NCBI GenBank assembly: GCA_043798355.1
Contig: JAZDOT010000046.1
Location: forward strand, 1-63,416
Direction: 5' to 3'
From: JAZDOT01 sp043798355
GTDB lineage: Bacteria > Patescibacteriota > Gracilibacteria > Peribacterales > Peribacteraceae
DNA length: 63,416 nt
The translations under genes were made by a program, and so were the position numbers. Under the pieces are notes generated by a model. It had not been told where the DNA came from and did no database searches. It saw only the letters and a list, made by a program, of their open reading frames with translations. The first letter of the stretch is position 1. Each line of letters begins with the position of its first letter. Below are positions 43,420-50,671 of this stretch, piece after piece.

Positions 43420-44172
43420 TCAGTGGAGCGTTGCGGCGGAATGCAGTGCCCGGTGCAGCTGAGCACGTACTTCGGTGAAGAGAGCATCTGTGTGCGGCGG
43501 CCAGCTCCAGCGGGCAACGTCGATAATCCTCAGCCGAAGCTCCTTCATGTCTTCTAACCATTGCCAATCGAGCGGGATGAGTCCTGAGGCCTTCACCTGT
43601 TGTTGGAATTCCTCATACGAACCCTGCATTGAGCGTGACTGCTCAGTGGTCAGGCTTCTCCACCATGTCGGCGCGACGATGTCTTTGATGACAATTTCCG
43701 TCCTTCCGTCCGGGTAATCGATGAGTGCCTGCGGCTCTTCGGCCGGAATCCCTGCATGCCACAATTTGGTCAAGTACGCCGCTTCCCACCGGGCAAGTGC
43801 ACGGAGGATATCGCCCTGAACGAAAAAGAAGTTGTTCCTGTCTGGTCCGCGCGGGCCATCCCACCACACATCCCCCAGGTCTCTTTTGCTGAGCGTGAGA
43901 CGGCACTCCGGGGATTTCACCCAAAATTCTCCGGAGTATGCTGGCACAGATGACGTCACCTGATTCGCCATGCGGAATTTCCCCCCTTCCATCTGTGTCT
44001 TCCATGTGTGTGGATCGCAACACTCGGGAGGTAAACTTCTCGGAGGCAGAAAGAGTGCCCGTATTTCACCCGAAAAATCACGTTCTTCGCATGGGCCGCA
44101 TTCCGCGATCTTTTGGAGCGGGTGTTCCAGTAATTCTTCGAGTAGCCTGCAATGCACAGAGATGATAGCCAT
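43420..44172 (-). CDS. hypothetical protein, weakly kinase-like
   Basis: 250 residues from the ATG at 44172. The middle (RWEAAYLTKLWHAGIPAEEP, then DGRTEIVIKDIVAP) recalls the N-lobe of small kinase-like folds, with the Lys in VIKDI. A later SGLIPLDWQWLEDM...IIDVARW could be the C-lobe. The glycine loop is not clear and the protein is short, so an inactive or distant relative is possible. Part of the four-gene island operon. Confidence 0.55.
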   Translation of the reverse strand: MAIISVHCRLLEELLEHPLQKIAECGPCEERDFSGEIRALFLPPRSLPPECCDPHTWKTQMEGGKFRMANQVTSSVPAYSGEFWVKSPECRLTLSKRDLGDVWWDGPRGPDRNNFFFVQGDILRALARWEAAYLTKLWHAGIPAEEPQALIDYPDGRTEIVIKDIVAPTWWRSLTTEQSRSMQGSYEEFQQQVKASGLIPLDWQWLEDMKELRLRIIDVARWSWPPHTDALFTEVRAQLHRALHSAATLH

Positions 44173-44209
44173 GATGGTTGGTGGATAAATGGGAATTAAA
44201 TAAGCATCT

Positions 44210-45268
44210 TCATCGTCGCCAAGCCTTCCCTTTCCTTCGAACCCAGATCTGTGTGTGCAGCGTTTCCGGTTGCCCGGGAGAGTCGTAAATACCAACGTTT
44301 TGATCCTGCGAATGCACGAGCTCAAATCCGTGCGGAGCGAGGACGGAACCATAGAGAGCCGCTTGATACTCTGGATCGATGAACGAGCGGGGAACGTTGT
44401 CGCGCACGCTCAACTTGCGGTGTCCTCCGTCTCCGAAGCGCTGGAGGAGAAGATCGCCGTTATCCCATGGAGATTTCTCGCGTGCCTTCCGCGCATCGCC
44501 AATCAGATCTGCAATGCGCGCCTCCGAAGCGAGATCCGTTCGGAGTTCATTTTCTGTAGCAAAGTGCGTGACGGAACAATGCACAGTTGCGGCTGGTTGA
44601 CCATTGAAGAATTCCGGGCGAGCGGCAAGCACTTTCCTGAACCGACCCGAATGAATGTGAATGCTCTGTGCCAAATCCCGTTCGCTGACGTACTGACGTG
44701 CCTGCGCAGCGGCCGGGGCACAGATTTCGTACCCATGACCGGCACTGATTTGCGAATCCTGGACTTGATACCGCAGATCCTTCGGCGTCTTGCCGCAGCC
44801 GGGCTCATGGACGATGACGCCCCTGCCGAGCGTATCGGTGATGGCATCGCGGAACACTTCAGCAGGAGGATTGTGGCAATCGGTTTCCGCATACAATCGC
44901 GCCTCATCTGCATAGAAGTCGTCCCAGTTGAATTCGGCTGCTTTCTCCTGGCTCGTGAGGATGCCGACCTGACGAGCCCACTGATCTCGCCCCGCGCGGT
45001 GGAGTTCAGCAGTGAATCGCTCAAGGAGGTAAGGAACGGCATCCGGATGAACATTGTTGCGATAGGCGTCGCTGAGAATGTCGCACACCGCTACCCGCCT
45101 TCCTCCTGCAATCTGATCGACGCTCCGCGTGGCGATCCGTTCTGCAGGTGGACGATCGGGAGTACCAACGGTCGGAGAGCCACTCAGTCGTGAGCCCACC
45201 GCGTCCGGTGCATATCCTGCCGTATGGATGATGGAGAGAAGTTCTTGATGGAGAGGGGAGGTCGTCAT
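44210..45268 (-). CDS. class I SAM-dependent methyltransferase-like protein
   Basis: 352 residues from the ATG at 45268. VIVHEPGCGKTPKDLRYQ fits methyltransferase motif I, GYEICAPAAAQARQYV the acidic strand II, and ATVHCSVTHF the position of motif IV; LLLQRFGDGGH follows. About 130 N-terminal residues precede this domain. It is the first structural gene after two methionine-rich leader peptides with terminators, so its expression probably follows methionine or charged Met-tRNA supply, which fits a SAM user. Substrate unknown. Confidence 0.6.
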   Translation of the reverse strand: MTTSPLHQELLSIIHTAGYAPDAVGSRLSGSPTVGTPDRPPAERIATRSVDQIAGGRRVAVCDILSDAYRNNVHPDAVPYLLERFTAELHRAGRDQWARQVGILTSQEKAAEFNWDDFYADEARLYAETDCHNPPAEVFRDAITDTLGRGVIVHEPGCGKTPKDLRYQVQDSQISAGHGYEICAPAAAQARQYVSERDLAQSIHIHSGRFRKVLAARPEFFNGQPAATVHCSVTHFATENELRTDLASEARIADLIGDARKAREKSPWDNGDLLLQRFGDGGHRKLSVRDNVPRSFIDPEYQAALYGSVLAPHGFELVHSQDQNVGIYDSPGQPETLHTQIWVRRKGKAWRR

Positions 45269-45301
45269 GGTTGGGTGGAGAAAATGAGAAGTAAAGGAAT
45301 A

Positions 45302-45329
45302 CAAAACACCCCCGCATTTCTGCGAGGTG
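45302..45329 (-). terminator. attenuator terminator 2
   Basis: On the minus strand CACCTCGCA-GAAA-TGCGGGGGTG, then TTTTGT. The left arm can instead pair with CTGCGAGG in leader peptide 2, so formation depends on translation of the leader. Confidence 0.65.
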
Positions 45330-45351
45330 GGGGGTTAAGTGAGAAAGATCC

Positions 45352-45402
45352 TTACGTCTCACACCCGCCTCGCAGAGGGGTCATCATCATTGACATCATC
45401 AT
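45352..45402 (-). CDS. methionine-rich leader peptide 2 (MMMSMMMTPLRGGCET)
   Basis: A 16-codon ORF with six Met codons among the first seven. It ends 23 bases before terminator 2 and 84 bases before the methyltransferase-like gene. Codons CTG CGA GG can pair with the terminator's left arm. Same length and plan as leader 1. A regulatory peptide is inferred from this arrangement. Confidence 0.55.
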   Translation of the reverse strand: MMMSMMMTPLRGGCET

Positions 45403-45418
45403 GCTTCGACTGTGCCTG

Positions 45419-45438
45419 TCCTGAGCGAAACCGAAGGA
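45419..45438. repeat. TCCTGAGCGAAACCGAAGGA dispersed repeat
   Basis: A copy of the GAGCGAA-CCGAAGG family that lies in the transcribed leader between the two attenuators. Confidence 0.55.
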
Positions 45439-45516
45439 CTCAGCACAGATGGTGATGGTGGAACGGACGGTGGAGGCGGAGAATGAATTCATGGATGGGA
45501 TGAAGGGATGAGAATC

Positions 45517-45541
45517 AAAAAAACCTCGCTTCGGTGCGAGG
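45517..45541 (-). terminator. attenuator terminator 1
   Basis: On the minus strand CCTCGC-ACCGAA-GCGAGG followed by seven T. The left arm extended (CCCCTCGCAC, 45534-45543) is the exact complement of GTGCGAGGG inside leader peptide 1. Confidence 0.75.
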
Positions 45542-45568
45542 GGATTAGTCAGGTGCTGAATGTTTTAT

Positions 45569-45619
45569 CTACGCAGCAACCTGCCCTCGCACAGAGCGCA
45601 TCATCATGGCCATTGCCAT
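45569..45619 (-). CDS. methionine-rich leader peptide 1 (MAMAMMMRSVRGQVAA)
   Basis: A 16-codon ORF with five Met codons among the first seven. Its stop is 28 bases before terminator 1. The codons GTG CGA GGG (45584-45592) can pair either with CCCCTCGCA upstream (45626-45634) or with the terminator left arm (45534-45543), the 1:2 / 2:3 / 3:4 scheme of amino-acid attenuators. A stall at the Met codons would free the 2:3 antiterminator. Confidence 0.6.
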   Translation of the reverse strand: MAMAMMMRSVRGQVAA

Positions 45620-45655
45620 TGTGCCTGCGAGGGGATGGAAGCTGATCACGATGCC

Positions 45656-45684
45656 ATCCTATTGTAGAGATAGTGTTTTGTCAA
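45656..45684 (-). promoter_or_regulatory. promoter of the attenuated operon
   Basis: TTGACA (45679-45684), a 17-base spacer, then TAGGAT (45656-45661). The transcript would begin near 45649, about 30 bases before leader peptide 1. Confidence 0.65.
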
Positions 45685-45698
45685 GTAGCATTGTTTCG

Positions 45699-46448
45699 CT
45701 AGAACCTTCTCTTCTTCCATTCTGCGAACATCCAGTTGAACTCCTCCGGGAACTTCTTCGCCTCGCGCTCGAACCAAGCGGAGATATTCGCGGCATCCCA
45801 CGCTTGTCCTGCCATCGGCCCCTCCTTCACGAAGAACGGATCGTCCCACGTCTCGTGCGAAAGCCCCAGCCGTATCGCGAGGAGCTCGTAGCGAATACCC
45901 TGGTTGTCTCCGGGGTTCATGCGAAGGATGCGGCGCAGAATCATCGCTGCGTGCTCCGACTGGCCGAACTTCCAGAGCAGCCACGCGTAGTGGTGGAGTG
46001 CCCGCATGAGCGGACGATTTTCAAACCACGCCCACTGCATGATCTCCGGCCAGTCGCCGTTGCGGTCGGCAATACGCTGGACGGCAAGCACGTATGCGAA
46101 TGATGCGATGGAGAATGCCTCCTCGTGGTCGCCGTTCGCCAGCGCGGAGTGCGAAAGCTCGACGTACGGTGCGAGGAAATCCGGAGCTTCGTCCTGAATG
46201 GCAGTGAATTCTTTCGCATCCTTCTTCGTTCGCATGCCGCGTTCAAGGAGCTCATACCATCGGACACCGATATTCGGATCGTACTTGTCGCAGAATTCCA
46301 CGATGCGCTTACGACGATGGGGATTCGGCGAGAAGAGAGCCTTCCGGAGCATCGCCGGATCATTCGCAACAGCAGGATTGGAATCGAGTTTCCATGTTCC
46401 CGCATTCCGCCTGGGACTGCGTGGAGATGATGGGGAGGTTGTGTGCAT
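45699..46448 (-). CDS. TPR-like hypothetical protein
   Basis: 249 residues from the ATG at 46448. The C-terminal half has helical repeat character: ALHHYAWLLWKFGQSEHAAM then ILRRILRMNPGDNQGIRYEL, a segment seen in TPR proteins of the ST7-like kind. The start of the protein is basic and disordered. Function unknown. It lies between fic and the promoter of the four-gene operon. Confidence 0.65.
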   Translation of the reverse strand: MHTTSPSSPRSPRRNAGTWKLDSNPAVANDPAMLRKALFSPNPHRRKRIVEFCDKYDPNIGVRWYELLERGMRTKKDAKEFTAIQDEAPDFLAPYVELSHSALANGDHEEAFSIASFAYVLAVQRIADRNGDWPEIMQWAWFENRPLMRALHHYAWLLWKFGQSEHAAMILRRILRMNPGDNQGIRYELLAIRLGLSHETWDDPFFVKEGPMAGQAWDAANISAWFEREAKKFPEEFNWMFAEWKKRRF

Positions 46449-46516
46449 GGGGTATGGGAGCATGAGGAGATTCTACCTCAATGTTCTGCGGTCATCACAC
46501 TCGCAGTGTCTCACTG

Positions 46517-47584
46517 TTACCGTTCCGCACGATACCGGATCGCCCGCCCGCTTCCGATTCTCGTGACGACCTTGAGCGTGAGGAGCTTCTTGAGAGCCTG
46601 GTCCACCGTGCGGATGTTGACGCCGGTCTTCTCCGCGATCTCTTTCCTGCTCGCTGAATCCGCACCCTGAAGCATCTGCCAGACTTTGAGCTGGTTTGTC
46701 GAGAGAAGGTTCTCCGTCTGGTCATCCTTCGTGAGCGCCACTGCCATTTCTCCCTGCTCTGCGAACATGTTGAGGATGAAGAGTATCCAAGGTGCGACGT
46801 TCTCCTCTTTCTTCCACGTCGTGGTGGATTTCTTGAGCGCCACGTAGTAGTCCACCTTATTGTCCTCGATGAGTTTCTCATGGGAGATGTACGGAACGAA
46901 GCGGTATCCGTACTGGAGCAGGAGCAGATTCGTCAGAATGCGGCTCGTCCTGCCGTTTCCGTCCTGAAACGGGTGGATGACGAGAAACTCGTAGATGAAG
47001 TTCGCAATGATGAGGAGCGAATGAATGTTCTGTTTTTTCAGCGCCTCCTGTGTCCATTCCGTAAGCCCCTGCATTTCCTTTGGCGTGAGGTACGGCGGCG
47101 TAGGGTCGAAGATGATGCCGACGACCTTCCCCTTGCTGTCGACGGCCTCCACGCGATTCGGCGCAAACTTGTACTGCCCCTTGTGGCGCGAGTCTTTCTC
47201 ACTGTACCTAAGGAGAGAGGCATGGAGGTACTTGATCAGGTTCTCAGTGAACTTCATCGCATCCCAGGACTCGAAGATCTGCCTGATGGTATCGAGGTAG
47301 CCGAGGACTTCCTGTTCGTCGCGAGTACGGAGCCTTCGGATCTTCGCGTCCCTGAGGAGCCGCTCCACCTCCTCGTCGCTCAAGCGGGCTCCTTCGATGC
47401 GGGTGGAGGAGCCGGAGGAGCTGACGATCACGGCGTGCTTCATGCGCTTCAGGTACTCCGGCGAGAGGAGAGAGAAAGCTTCCCAGTATCCTTTGCATTC
47501 GTCGATGCGCGCGAGGAGCTTGGCGATCTTCTGTGAAGTGCCTGGATCGAATCGTAGCCGTTTCTCAAAGCGGTGGGCGCCCAT
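46517..47584 (-). CDS. Fic family protein (adenylyltransferase fold) with C-terminal winged helix
   Basis: 355 residues. The active-site motif HPFQDGNGRTSR (204-215) is complete. SSTRIEG at 59-65 is the N-terminal inhibitory helix motif (S/T)xxxE(G/N), so this is a class II self-inhibited Fic enzyme that would transfer AMP to a target protein. Residues about 294-355 (QLKVWQMLQG, RKEIAEKTGVNIRTVDQALK) form a winged helix for DNA binding. It lies 47 bp after the recombinase gene. Confidence 0.92.
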   Translation of the reverse strand: MGAHRFEKRLRFDPGTSQKIAKLLARIDECKGYWEAFSLLSPEYLKRMKHAVIVSSSGSSTRIEGARLSDEEVERLLRDAKIRRLRTRDEQEVLGYLDTIRQIFESWDAMKFTENLIKYLHASLLRYSEKDSRHKGQYKFAPNRVEAVDSKGKVVGIIFDPTPPYLTPKEMQGLTEWTQEALKKQNIHSLLIIANFIYEFLVIHPFQDGNGRTSRILTNLLLLQYGYRFVPYISHEKLIEDNKVDYYVALKKSTTTWKKEENVAPWILFILNMFAEQGEMAVALTKDDQTENLLSTNQLKVWQMLQGADSASRKEIAEKTGVNIRTVDQALKKLLTLKVVTRIGSGRAIRYRAER

Positions 47585-47631
47585 GATTAATGTAGGTAAT
47601 GCTGTGGGAGATTATAGGAGATTATAGGAGA

Positions 47632-48956
47632 TTATTCAAGAGCAATCGCTTTCTGTGCTGTCTCTACATGTGGAAGGAGGGCGATCCTCTGTTCCTTCAG
47701 CATCAACCTATTCTTGAGGCATCCGATCAGTTCTCTCTTCTCGGTCATCGTCCCGCTCGTAAGCAAGTACTCCACGTACTTTCGCTGATTGATTTTTTGC
47801 GCTTTCTGCTTGTCTGTGACGCCCAGCACGTCCGATGCGAAACGGGAAAACCGCTCGAACTCATCGTCGATCTTTCGCTTTACCGCTGACTTGTTGAGCG
47901 AGAGGCCGTCGAGGATATCGATGATCTGTTCAATCAAATCCTCTTCGCGGATACCCGGCGCATGGCAGGCGAGATTCCTTGAATGGGTACATCGGTAGTA
48001 CACGTAGCGCTTCACGGAACCGTTCTTCATCACCTTGTGTTTCTCATCTGCCGTCACTCCTGACCCGCAGTGGCCGCAGGTCATGAGCCGTGTGAAGGCG
48101 AAGTCATGGGTTCCCCATTCCCGCTCCTGACCGGTGGAGAGGATGCGCTGCACATCGTCGAAGAGCTGCTGCGAGATGAGTGGCTCATATCTCCCCTTGT
48201 ACCAAGCTCCGCCTCCCACGGGATATTCGAAGTGCCCGGTGTAGAAGGCGTTGTGGAAGATCTTGTAGACCATGCTGAGGGTGACACGCTTGCCGATCCG
48301 CGTCCGGAATCCCGCATCGAAGATCCAGCGGTAGAGGTCTCGTCCGCTGAGGCCGTCCGCTGCCACCTTCTCGAACATCTGCTTGATGAAGGGGGCGCGG
48401 ACGGGATCGACGATTATCTTCCCCTTGTTCCGGTCGGGACTTCGCTCGTTCAAGTACCCAAGCGGTGCGACGCCCGGACAAATGCCCATCTCGCACTTGT
48501 TCTTGAGTCCCCGTTTCACATTGACTCCGCGATTATCGTTCTCGAGCTTCGCTTGCGAGCAGAGGATCATGAGGAGGAACTTTTCATTCGGCGAATTGGT
48601 AAACCTCTGCCCGGGTGTCCGTATTTCCTTGAGTAATCCCTGATCCATGAGGTCTACGAGTGAACCCAAATCTCCGGCGTTCCTCGAAAGCCGATCCGGC
48701 GCCCACGTCACGATGCCTGTAAACATGCCGCTTCGGATGTCCGCCATGAGTTGTTTGAAGACGGGGCGCTGCCCGGAATCCTTGGCGGAATGACTCTCTC
48801 GACGTATCTCCGTGATGTTCAAATCGTCCCTCTTGGCAACCGTCGTCATCTCGTTGATCTGGGAGTCGATGGAGAGTGCCTGCCGTTCATCGTCCTCGGA
48901 GGATTTCCGTGCGTAGAGGCAGTAACGGATTGGGGCTGTTTCCTATCGTTCTCCAT
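47632..48956 (-). CDS. large serine recombinase, frame broken near the N-terminus
   Basis: The frame 47632-48942 encodes the catalytic domain (RYCLYARKSSEDDERQALSI, SAKDSGQRPVFKQLM, WAPDRLSRN), a recombinase domain (GICPGVAPLGYLN, GFRTRIGKRVT), a zinc ribbon (TCGHCGSGV...YYRCTH) and a coiled-coil end. The first ATG of that frame (48849) comes after the catalytic Ser. The likely true start, an ATG at 48956 (MENDRKQP), is in another frame, so a net -1 shift near a CCCC run at 48930-48936 separates them. This could be a real mutation, an assembly error or recoding. It should integrate and excise the island. Confidence 0.85.
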
Positions 48957-49027
48957 AGCATGGATTTGATGAAAGCGCAATTTTGGTGTACGGTGTTCGT
49001 TCCAGAAGGGTAGGAAAGGAGGACATA

Positions 49028-49307
49028 TGAGACAGGGGGTATGTCTCAAGTAATGCCGGAACTTTCCGCAAAGGCCAGCGCAAATTGAGCCAAATTGGAC
49101 ACGCAAGACACACCCCCTCCGTGGTGTCTCATTTGTCTCATATGACAGGTGAGATTCCTGTGGTCCGATATGCGCCAAAGTACTGTCACATTTGTCACAT
49201 TCAGCTCCTCGAAGGAGTGTTCCCTTTGTGCCATTCGAACCCCCAGAGTACTGTTCGGAAGTGTCCGGATTACCCGCCCCAGAAATACTGTCCAATCCTG
49301 TCCAATT
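49028..49307. repeat. series of paired TGTCxxAT half-sites upstream of the recombinase
   Basis: An inverted repeat TGAGACA/TGTCTCA (49028-49048), then tandem pairs TGTCTCATT+TGTCTCATA (49125), TGTCACATT twice (49184), TGTTCGGAAG+TGTCCGGATT (49252) and TGTCCAATCC+TGTCCAATT (49289). Within each pair the variable bases agree. Possible binding sites of the island's right end. Confidence 0.5.
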
Positions 49308-49391
49308 CAGCCCGACCGTTCTTCCTTCCTGCCCCCAAAACTCGACCCTCAAAAAACTTGTCTGGGACTCATGAAAAAGTTGTGAGACCGT

Positions 49392-49405
49392 CCCTCTCCG
49401 CCACA
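49392..49405. repeat. attR-like copy of the tRNA-Ser 3' end
   Basis: TCCCTCTCCGCCAC, identical to 41640-41653, without the rest of the tRNA. It marks the probable right end of the island. Confidence 0.65.
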
Positions 49406-49568
49406 GGTGAATTCGAGCTGAGCACGAGCGCGAAGCGCGACGTGCGAAGCCGAAGATCCTGTGTCCCCCGTAGCGCGCAGCGCGAAGGGGGACATCGCTC
49501 TCCCAAAATCATACATGCACCCCCTCCTTGCCCCACCCCCCTCCACCGCGGTAGGGTAAGCGCCTCTC

Positions 49569-49988
49569 ATGCTCCGAAAAATATCCGCCATTATCGGTGT
49601 CATCCTCATTGTCTTTGCCCTCGCTATGGGCATCCGCAGGCACCCGCAAAGCATTTCGCCTATATCACTTCCGAAAGAAACATCTTCCGAAGCTTCTTCC
49701 TCGGCGCCGGAACCCGTTCCGACCAAGAACTTCACGTTCTTCACGGAACAGGAACTGAAGAAACACGCGACCGACGGGGACTGCTGGGTCAGTATCGACG
49801 GCAAAGTGTACGACGTTTCTTCCTATGCCGACCTGCACCCAGGAGGAAAGAAAAAGGTTCTCGCGCACTGCGGGACGGATGCCTCCGCCGTCTTCGATGC
49901 GAAGCACGGCTCCTCCGTCCTGAAAAAGCTGGAAATCTATCGTATCGGCACTGTCGCGGTGACGACCGTTCCCCCCGAAGGAGATTGA
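49569..49988 (+). CDS. membrane-anchored cytochrome b5-like heme protein
   Basis: 139 residues: an N-terminal membrane segment (SAIIGVILIVFALAMG), a Ser/Pro-rich linker, and a b5 fold from about residue 55. FTEQELKKHATDGDCWVSID and DLHPGGKKKVL hold the first heme ligand (His90), and FDAKHGSS the second (His113). It probably carries electrons outside the membrane. Its small neighbour at 50005 is also exported, with 16 bp between them. Confidence 0.88.
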   Translation: MLRKISAIIGVILIVFALAMGIRRHPQSISPISLPKETSSEASSSAPEPVPTKNFTFFTEQELKKHATDGDCWVSIDGKVYDVSSYADLHPGGKKKVLAHCGTDASAVFDAKHGSSVLKKLEIYRIGTVAVTTVPPEGD

Positions 49989-50004
49989 TTCCTCAACCCA
50001 TTCC

Positions 50005-50163
50005 ATGAAGTATACATGGATCCTGATCGTCGGCCTCCTTCTCTGTGCGGGAGCAGTCCTCTCCGTGCTCCGCAATCCGGAGGACAGCTGGCTCTGTGGA
50101 CAGGGACAATGGGTCAGACATGGCCAACCGTCGAATCCGATGCCGGAGGAAAGTTGCCCGTAA
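50005..50163 (+). CDS. small exported protein, 52 residues
   Basis: ATG at 50005, TAA at 50161-50163. A hydrophobic N-terminus (WILIVGLLLCAGAVLSVL) is followed by a short exposed part with WLCGQGQWVRHGQPSNP and a final Cys. The Cys-x3-GQWVxHG-P pattern recurs in small bacterial exported proteins, as far as I recall. Probably co-transcribed with the cytochrome b5-like gene. Confidence 0.55.
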   Translation: MKYTWILIVGLLLCAGAVLSVLRNPEDSWLCGQGQWVRHGQPSNPMPEESCP

Positions 50164-50269
50164 ACTTCCAGACCTCTGTATACCAATTTGCGGCGTAGCC
50201 GTACCACAATCTTGGCTTTTAGTTGATAAAACTAAACCGAGAATTTTGGATTATTAAGGCAAAGCCGTA

Positions 50270-50632
50270 TTACCCCTGCGAAGAGGAAGAAGAAGAACTC
50301 TGACAGGCGGCCTGCGCCGCCTGACATGCCAGTGCGGCAGCGTTGTACCCTGCCTGGGCGGTAACGTAGTCTCCGTGCGCCAGTCCGCAGGCGGCGATGG
50401 CTGCAGCGTACTGCGCATTCACGATACTCCATGCACTCATGACCACCGCCTGATCGATGTTGGCGGTATTGATGCATTGACCGCTGAAACAGACGGAAGA
50501 AGCCGGGCAATCCGAATCCTGCGTACAGGTCGTCACGGATCCTGTGAGAGGAGCGGTAATCGACCCTCTCGTCGTTATCACAAGGAGGGCAAGAACAAGC
50601 ATGGAGACGAATGCGAGGTATGTGTGTTTCAT
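50270..50632 (-). CDS. small secreted Cys-rich protein
   Basis: 120 residues with a signal peptide (FVSMLVLALLVITTRG). One module follows, CTQDSDCPASSVCFSGQCIN, four Cys in an EB/Dickkopf-like spacing. The second half is an Ala-rich helix (YAAAIAACGLAHGDYVTAQA) ending in a poly-Ser tail. It resembles the larger protein at 53166-54161, so the two are probably related surface proteins. Function unknown. Confidence 0.7.
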   Translation of the reverse strand: MKHTYLAFVSMLVLALLVITTRGSITAPLTGSVTTCTQDSDCPASSVCFSGQCINTANIDQAVVMSAWSIVNAQYAAAIAACGLAHGDYVTAQAGYNAAALACQAAQAACQSSSSSSSQG

Positions 50633-50671
50633 AATAGATATTATAGTACATATTGATCATTGATACAATGA

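Larger units (their letters stand above)
41654..49405. mobile_element. tRNA-Ser-anchored genomic island with serine recombinase
   Basis: Bounded by a 14-bp direct repeat of the tRNA 3' end. All seven sizeable genes lie on the minus strand: serine recombinase nearest the right end, then Fic, a TPR-like protein, and a four-gene operon behind tandem attenuators. The contents are accessory and unlike the flanks. The boundaries rest on one short repeat, and serine recombinases use tRNA sites less often than tyrosine integrases, so the exact ends are inferred. Confidence 0.65.

Noticed and set aside
45300..45620. Macrolide-type (erm) leader peptides
   Set aside because: The leaders have runs of Met and pair with intrinsic terminators, not with the start of the next gene. 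The downstream gene does not look like an Erm rRNA methyltransferase. It remains a weaker alternative.
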